From positions 1 to 62,128 of the forward strand of contig NZ_JACJON010000011.1 in assembly GCF_014695585.1 (NCBI RefSeq): a stretch of 62,128 nucleotides of DNA. The letters are read 5' to 3'. The first letter of the stretch is position 1. The number at the start of each line of letters is the position of its first letter. Below the pieces are notes generated by a model, which did not search any database, was not told the origin of the DNA, and saw only the letters and a list, made by a program, of their open reading frames with translations. Shown piece by piece: positions 59,421 to 62,128 of this stretch. Both the position numbers and the translations under genes were made by a program. The stretch comes from Microcoleus sp. FACHB-831. GTDB taxonomy: Bacteria > Cyanobacteriota > Cyanobacteriia > Cyanobacteriales > FACHB-T130.

Positions 59421-62128
59421 CGCTCACCAAAAAGCTTCGCCAAATGCCCCCCTTGCTGTGGAGCTATTTGCGGGAGTAGGGGGGTTCTCCCTCGGCATGA
59501 AAGCGGCTGGCATAGATGTTGCGTTAGCGATTGATTCGGACGAACAGACTCTCGCTACCTACTCTCAAAACTTTCCCAAAACGTCCACCCTATGTGCTGA
59601 TGTGCAAGAGCTGAAGGGACTTGAGATTCGCCGTCTTCTTGAGGTAGCCCAGAATCAACAGGGTAGAGAGTGGGATGGGAAAATTGGTCTAGTCTTTGGA
59701 GGGCCTCCCTGTCAGGGTTTATCCAGAATTGGCAAACGGGATGTGGATGACCCCCGCAATCAACTAATTGCCCATTTCTGTCGCCTGGTCGAAGAACTTC
59801 AGCCTACTGCTTTTGTTCTGGAAAACGTTCCCGACTTGCTGCTGCCCAAATACGCAGGTTTAATCGAACCTTTCCTGCAACAGTTACAACAGGCAGGATA
59901 CAACACCTGGACTTGGGTTCTAAATGCCTTAGACTACGGAGTCCCTCAAAGTCGAAAACGGGTCTTTGTTGGAGGAATTCTCCACCAATTTTCTCCCTTG
60001 TTGCCAACAACAGCATCTCACGCTGTCACTGTAAGGGAGGCGATTAGGGACTTAACATTTTTATCAGAAGAGGCGTTTCCCCAACTCTTCGATACTGATG
60101 AATTGCAACTAGACTTGAAGCAACCAACTCTGGAAGCCCAGCCTTCCGAGTACATACTTAAGCTCGAACAGGTATTCCCTTCACCACCCACAACTAATCC
60201 TCACCTACTCACGGGCTGTTGCCTCACCCGTCACACACCTTCAGTTATTGAACGATTCAAGGCTACCGCACCGGGAACGAAAGAGCCTAAAAGCCGTTTT
60301 TACCGCCTTAAGTGGGACGGAGTTGCCCGAACTTTGAGAGCAGGAACGGGAAGCGACAAGGGACGGCACACCGCGGCGCGTCCGATTCACCCCACCCAGG
60401 CCAGAGTAGTCACAGTCCGCGAGGCGGCTCGCCTGTCCTCTTTCCCGGATTGGTTCCGTTTTCACCGGACGATTTGGCGAGGTATGAGACAAGTTGGGAA
60501 TGCCGTGCCACCCCTGTTGGCGCTGGCGGTGGGGGAAGTGGTTTATCAATGTCTGACACAACTAGAGGGTGCAACAGCAATGGAGACAGCGACTTTAACT
60601 GGCGCGATCGCCTCTGGCACTGCGCCTCGCGCGATTGCCTCTGGCACTGCGCGAGGCGCAATCGCAGACATATCGCCCACTCAAAAGCTTACTCCGGGTG
60701 AACATCAATTAGACCCCAAACTCCTCAAACCCCACCCGCGCAATGCTTCTCTCTATGGCGAGGATGAAAGCGTTTCGGACTTGGTGGAATTGATTGGCAA
60801 CTCCAACTGGCTCAAGCCGCTAGTAGTTACTCCTGACTTCACCATTATTAGCGGTCATCGGCGCTGGAAAGCAGCCCTTGGGTTAGGTTGGTTGAGCATC
60901 CCCGTGGTTGTTAGGGAGTTCAAGGACGCTCTTGCCTCTCTAGAAGCGCTGCTGCTGGAGAATGCTACCAGGGAAAAAACCATTGAGCAGAAGGTGAGGG
61001 AAGCTGCCTTATGGAATGAAATCGAGCAGGAAAGTGCAAAACTTCGACAAGGAACCCGTCGAGACATCCAGGAAAATTTTCCTGGATGTTGCGATCAATT
61101 TGGGCAGTCTCGCGATCGCGTGGCACAACGAGTGGGGTTGGGTTCGGGGAAAACTTACTCTAAAGCAGCTATTGTGGTTGAGGAGATTGATGAAGCCCTT
61201 AAAGGCGGACACCTTGCTCGCGCCGTAGGATTGCGAAGTGTTTTAAATCACCAGAGTGTAGACGGGGCTTTCAAGCTGACTCAAAAACCTGTTGCCCAGA
61301 GCGACCCGATTTTAGAATTAATTGCTAGTGGAGAGGTTCGCACGAGCAAGCAAGCCCAGTTGTTGCTAAAGAATCGGCAACGATTAAAAGAGCGATCGCT
61401 CCTTTTTCCTCCACAAGACGAGTATGACTTGTCCAACTTGCTTTCACATCATCTCACGCTAGAGCCAGGGGGTCTTGTAGAGATTTACGCACCAGAACTT
61501 TCTGGCTGGCATCAGCGCCCTGCTCGTATAGAATCGGTGGGTGAGAAGGGGTGTAAGGTGTGGAAGCGAAATGTTCAGACGATGGAGATGGAACTACGCA
61601 GCTTTCCCCATGCCGATTTGACTCCTCTCCCTTTATCAGAAGTGCCGTCCCTTCTTGAAATTGACTCACGCATAAAGGCATTGTACCGAGTAGGAGGCCT
61701 AGACCCGTTTGACCGATGCATTTTACAGTCGCTAGAGCATTGCGTAAATTTGACTCCAACTGAACGGGAATATCTCAACCAAATTGAGTTGAAATATCAG
61801 CAAGAACAACAATCAACCCAGAAGGGGCCAGGGAATGGGGAACGGGAAACGGTGAGGAGCGAAGCGTTCCCCGTTCCCTCGTTAAACCCGTCAGTACCTG
61901 ATGTTACTCCCCTACATGAACACTCAATACCTGTTAGCTCTCCTCATGAATGTCGAATCGAAACCTTTGACTTTCCTCTACCTCCAACACTCAACGAGAT
62001 GATTCGCACAGCTAGAGGCGGTTGGCAAGCTTCGGCTAAAGAAAAGCGGGAGTGGACAGAACTAATTGCCTCTTACTGTAAAGGAGCGTATCAGTTTCAA
62101 GGAAAAATTTGGCTGGAGTATGTATGGC
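59383..62128 (+). CDS. Fusion: C5 cytosine methyltransferase, ParB-like domain, RusA-like resolvase (5' part; ends at 424)
   Basis: The frame starts at ATG 59383 (TGA at 59332 upstream) and runs off the window end into 1-424, giving about 1018 aa. Residues 26-390 are a complete C5 methyltransferase: ELFAGVGGFSLG (motif I), catalytic Cys-110 in GGPPCQG, ENV at 147-149, QSRKRVFVGG, and RQVGNAVPP. An in-frame 9-residue repeat (AIASGTA twice) links it to a ParB/Srx-like domain (residues about 440-560: LKPHPRN, IISGHRRWKAALGL, LLLENATREKT) and an HTH-like region. The last 150 residues form a RusA-like Holliday-junction nuclease. The combination could mark, recognise and resolve plasmid DNA. Next to the origin and replication gene, it probably belongs to the maintenance module. 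Individual domains are clear; the joint function is unknown. Confidence 0.88.
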   Translation, partial: MYIEHKTTERVITAHQKASPNAPLAVELFAGVGGFSLGMKAAGIDVALAIDSDEQTLATYSQNFPKTSTLCADVQELKGLEIRRLLEVAQNQQGREWDGKIGLVFGGPPCQGLSRIGKRDVDDPRNQLIAHFCRLVEELQPTAFVLENVPDLLLPKYAGLIEPFLQQLQQAGYNTWTWVLNALDYGVPQSRKRVFVGGILHQFSPLLPTTASHAVTVREAIRDLTFLSEEAFPQLFDTDELQLDLKQPTLEAQPSEYILKLEQVFPSPPTTNPHLLTGCCLTRHTPSVIERFKATAPGTKEPKSRFYRLKWDGVARTLRAGTGSDKGRHTAARPIHPTQARVVTVREAARLSSFPDWFRFHRTIWRGMRQVGNAVPPLLALAVGEVVYQCLTQLEGATAMETATLTGAIASGTAPRAIASGTARGAIADISPTQKLTPGEHQLDPKLLKPHPRNASLYGEDESVSDLVELIGNSNWLKPLVVTPDFTIISGHRRWKAALGLGWLSIPVVVREFKDALASLEALLLENATREKTIEQKVREAALWNEIEQESAKLRQGTRRDIQENFPGCCDQFGQSRDRVAQRVGLGSGKTYSKAAIVVEEIDEALKGGHLARAVGLRSVLNHQSVDGAFKLTQKPVAQSDPILELIASGEVRTSKQAQLLLKNRQRLKERSLLFPPQDEYDLSNLLSHHLTLEPGGLVEIYAPELSGWHQRPARIESVGEKGCKVWKRNVQTMEMELRSFPHADLTPLPLSEVPSLLEIDSRIKALYRVGGLDPFDRCILQSLEHCVNLTPTEREYLNQIELKYQQEQQSTQKGPGNGERETVRSEAFPVPSLNPSVPDVTPLHEHSIPVSSPHECRIETFDFPLPPTLNEMIRTARGGWQASAKEKREWTELIASYCKGAYQFQGKIWLEYVW
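60604..60660. repeat. In-frame 27-bp HIP1-rich repeat and 12-bp inverted repeat
   Basis: GCCTCTGGCACTGCGC recurs with a 27-base period (copies from 60604 and 60631, HIP1 or near-HIP1 at their starts), coding for nine residues twice. TGCGCCTCGCGC (60621-60632) and GCGCGAGGCGCA (60649-60660) are exact reverse complements. The repeat forms the linker between the methyltransferase and ParB domains. Confidence 0.85.
62016..62128. repeat. Terminal overlap, right copy (circular contig)
   Basis: Identical to bases 1-113. See the left copy for interpretation. Confidence 0.93.

Overview
The window is almost certainly one complete circular plasmid of about 62,015 bp from a cyanobacterium. Bases 1-113 are repeated exactly at 62016-62128, and one long open reading frame runs across that junction without a break (59383 to the end, then 1 to 424). 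The cyanobacterial assignment rests on the many copies of the HIP1 palindrome GCGATCGC, on gene families typical of cyanobacterial plasmids (a large primase-helicase replication protein, a ParA with the SLAGGQGKTT loop, NB-ARC/WD40 proteins, a SOUL protein), and on a large serine recombinase resembling those that excise cyanobacterial developmental elements. I cannot name the genus; the style suggests a large-genome, probably filamentous, cyanobacterium. No rRNA, tRNA or CRISPR array was seen.

Layout. The backbone lies at 49.4-62.1 kb and continues into 1-424: a large serine recombinase, a protein with four tandem HTH units, an uncharacterised 619-aa protein ending in an HTH, an origin-like region (three abutting 22-bp iterons, diverged copies, a 13-bp inverted repeat, an AT-rich segment and a small MITE), a primase-helicase replication protein whose ribosome-binding site sits in a hairpin, and a large fusion of a C5 cytosine methyltransferase, a ParB-like domain and a RusA-like resolvase. 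A second stability locus (ParA plus a small partner) is at 29.6-30.8 kb. A XerC/D-like recombinase is at 18.9 kb.

Metabolic cargo sits at 0.6-7.1 kb: a flavin monooxygenase with a frameshifted SnoaL cyclase, a lipoprotein with TolB-like repeats, a NadR-PnuC pair for NAD salvage, and a PLP decarboxylase. A DNA-repair operon at 11.3-15.2 kb joins a Fpg/Nei glycosylase to a natural fusion of ATP-dependent DNA ligase and DHH/RecJ-like phosphoesterase.

The rest is dense in genes that look like defence or conflict systems: a long Argonaute with an apparently dead PIWI site and a coupled membrane protein (7.3-11.2 kb); a STAND NTPase with a Cap4/DUF4297-like nuclease (15.4-18.0 kb); a NACHT membrane NTPase coupled to a SLATT-like protein, beside a class 3 lipase (20.1-23.3 kb); a lysozyme/PG-binding/YkuD-like fusion (23.6-25.1 kb); an NB-ARC protein with 14 WD40 repeats (25.5-29.2 kb); a three-gene operon of membrane protein, glycosyltransferase and coiled coil (32.4-35.5 kb); a GHKL-ATPase plus Rossmann-protein pair (37.3-39.8 kb) between two decayed copies of a metallopeptidase gene; and a complete type I restriction-modification operon (40.6-48.0 kb). 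The best candidates for undescribed biology are the methyltransferase-ParB-RusA fusion, the membrane/glycosyltransferase/coiled-coil operon, the GHKL-Rossmann pair and the glycosylase/ligase-DHH operon. All functions are read from motifs by eye; no database search was possible.
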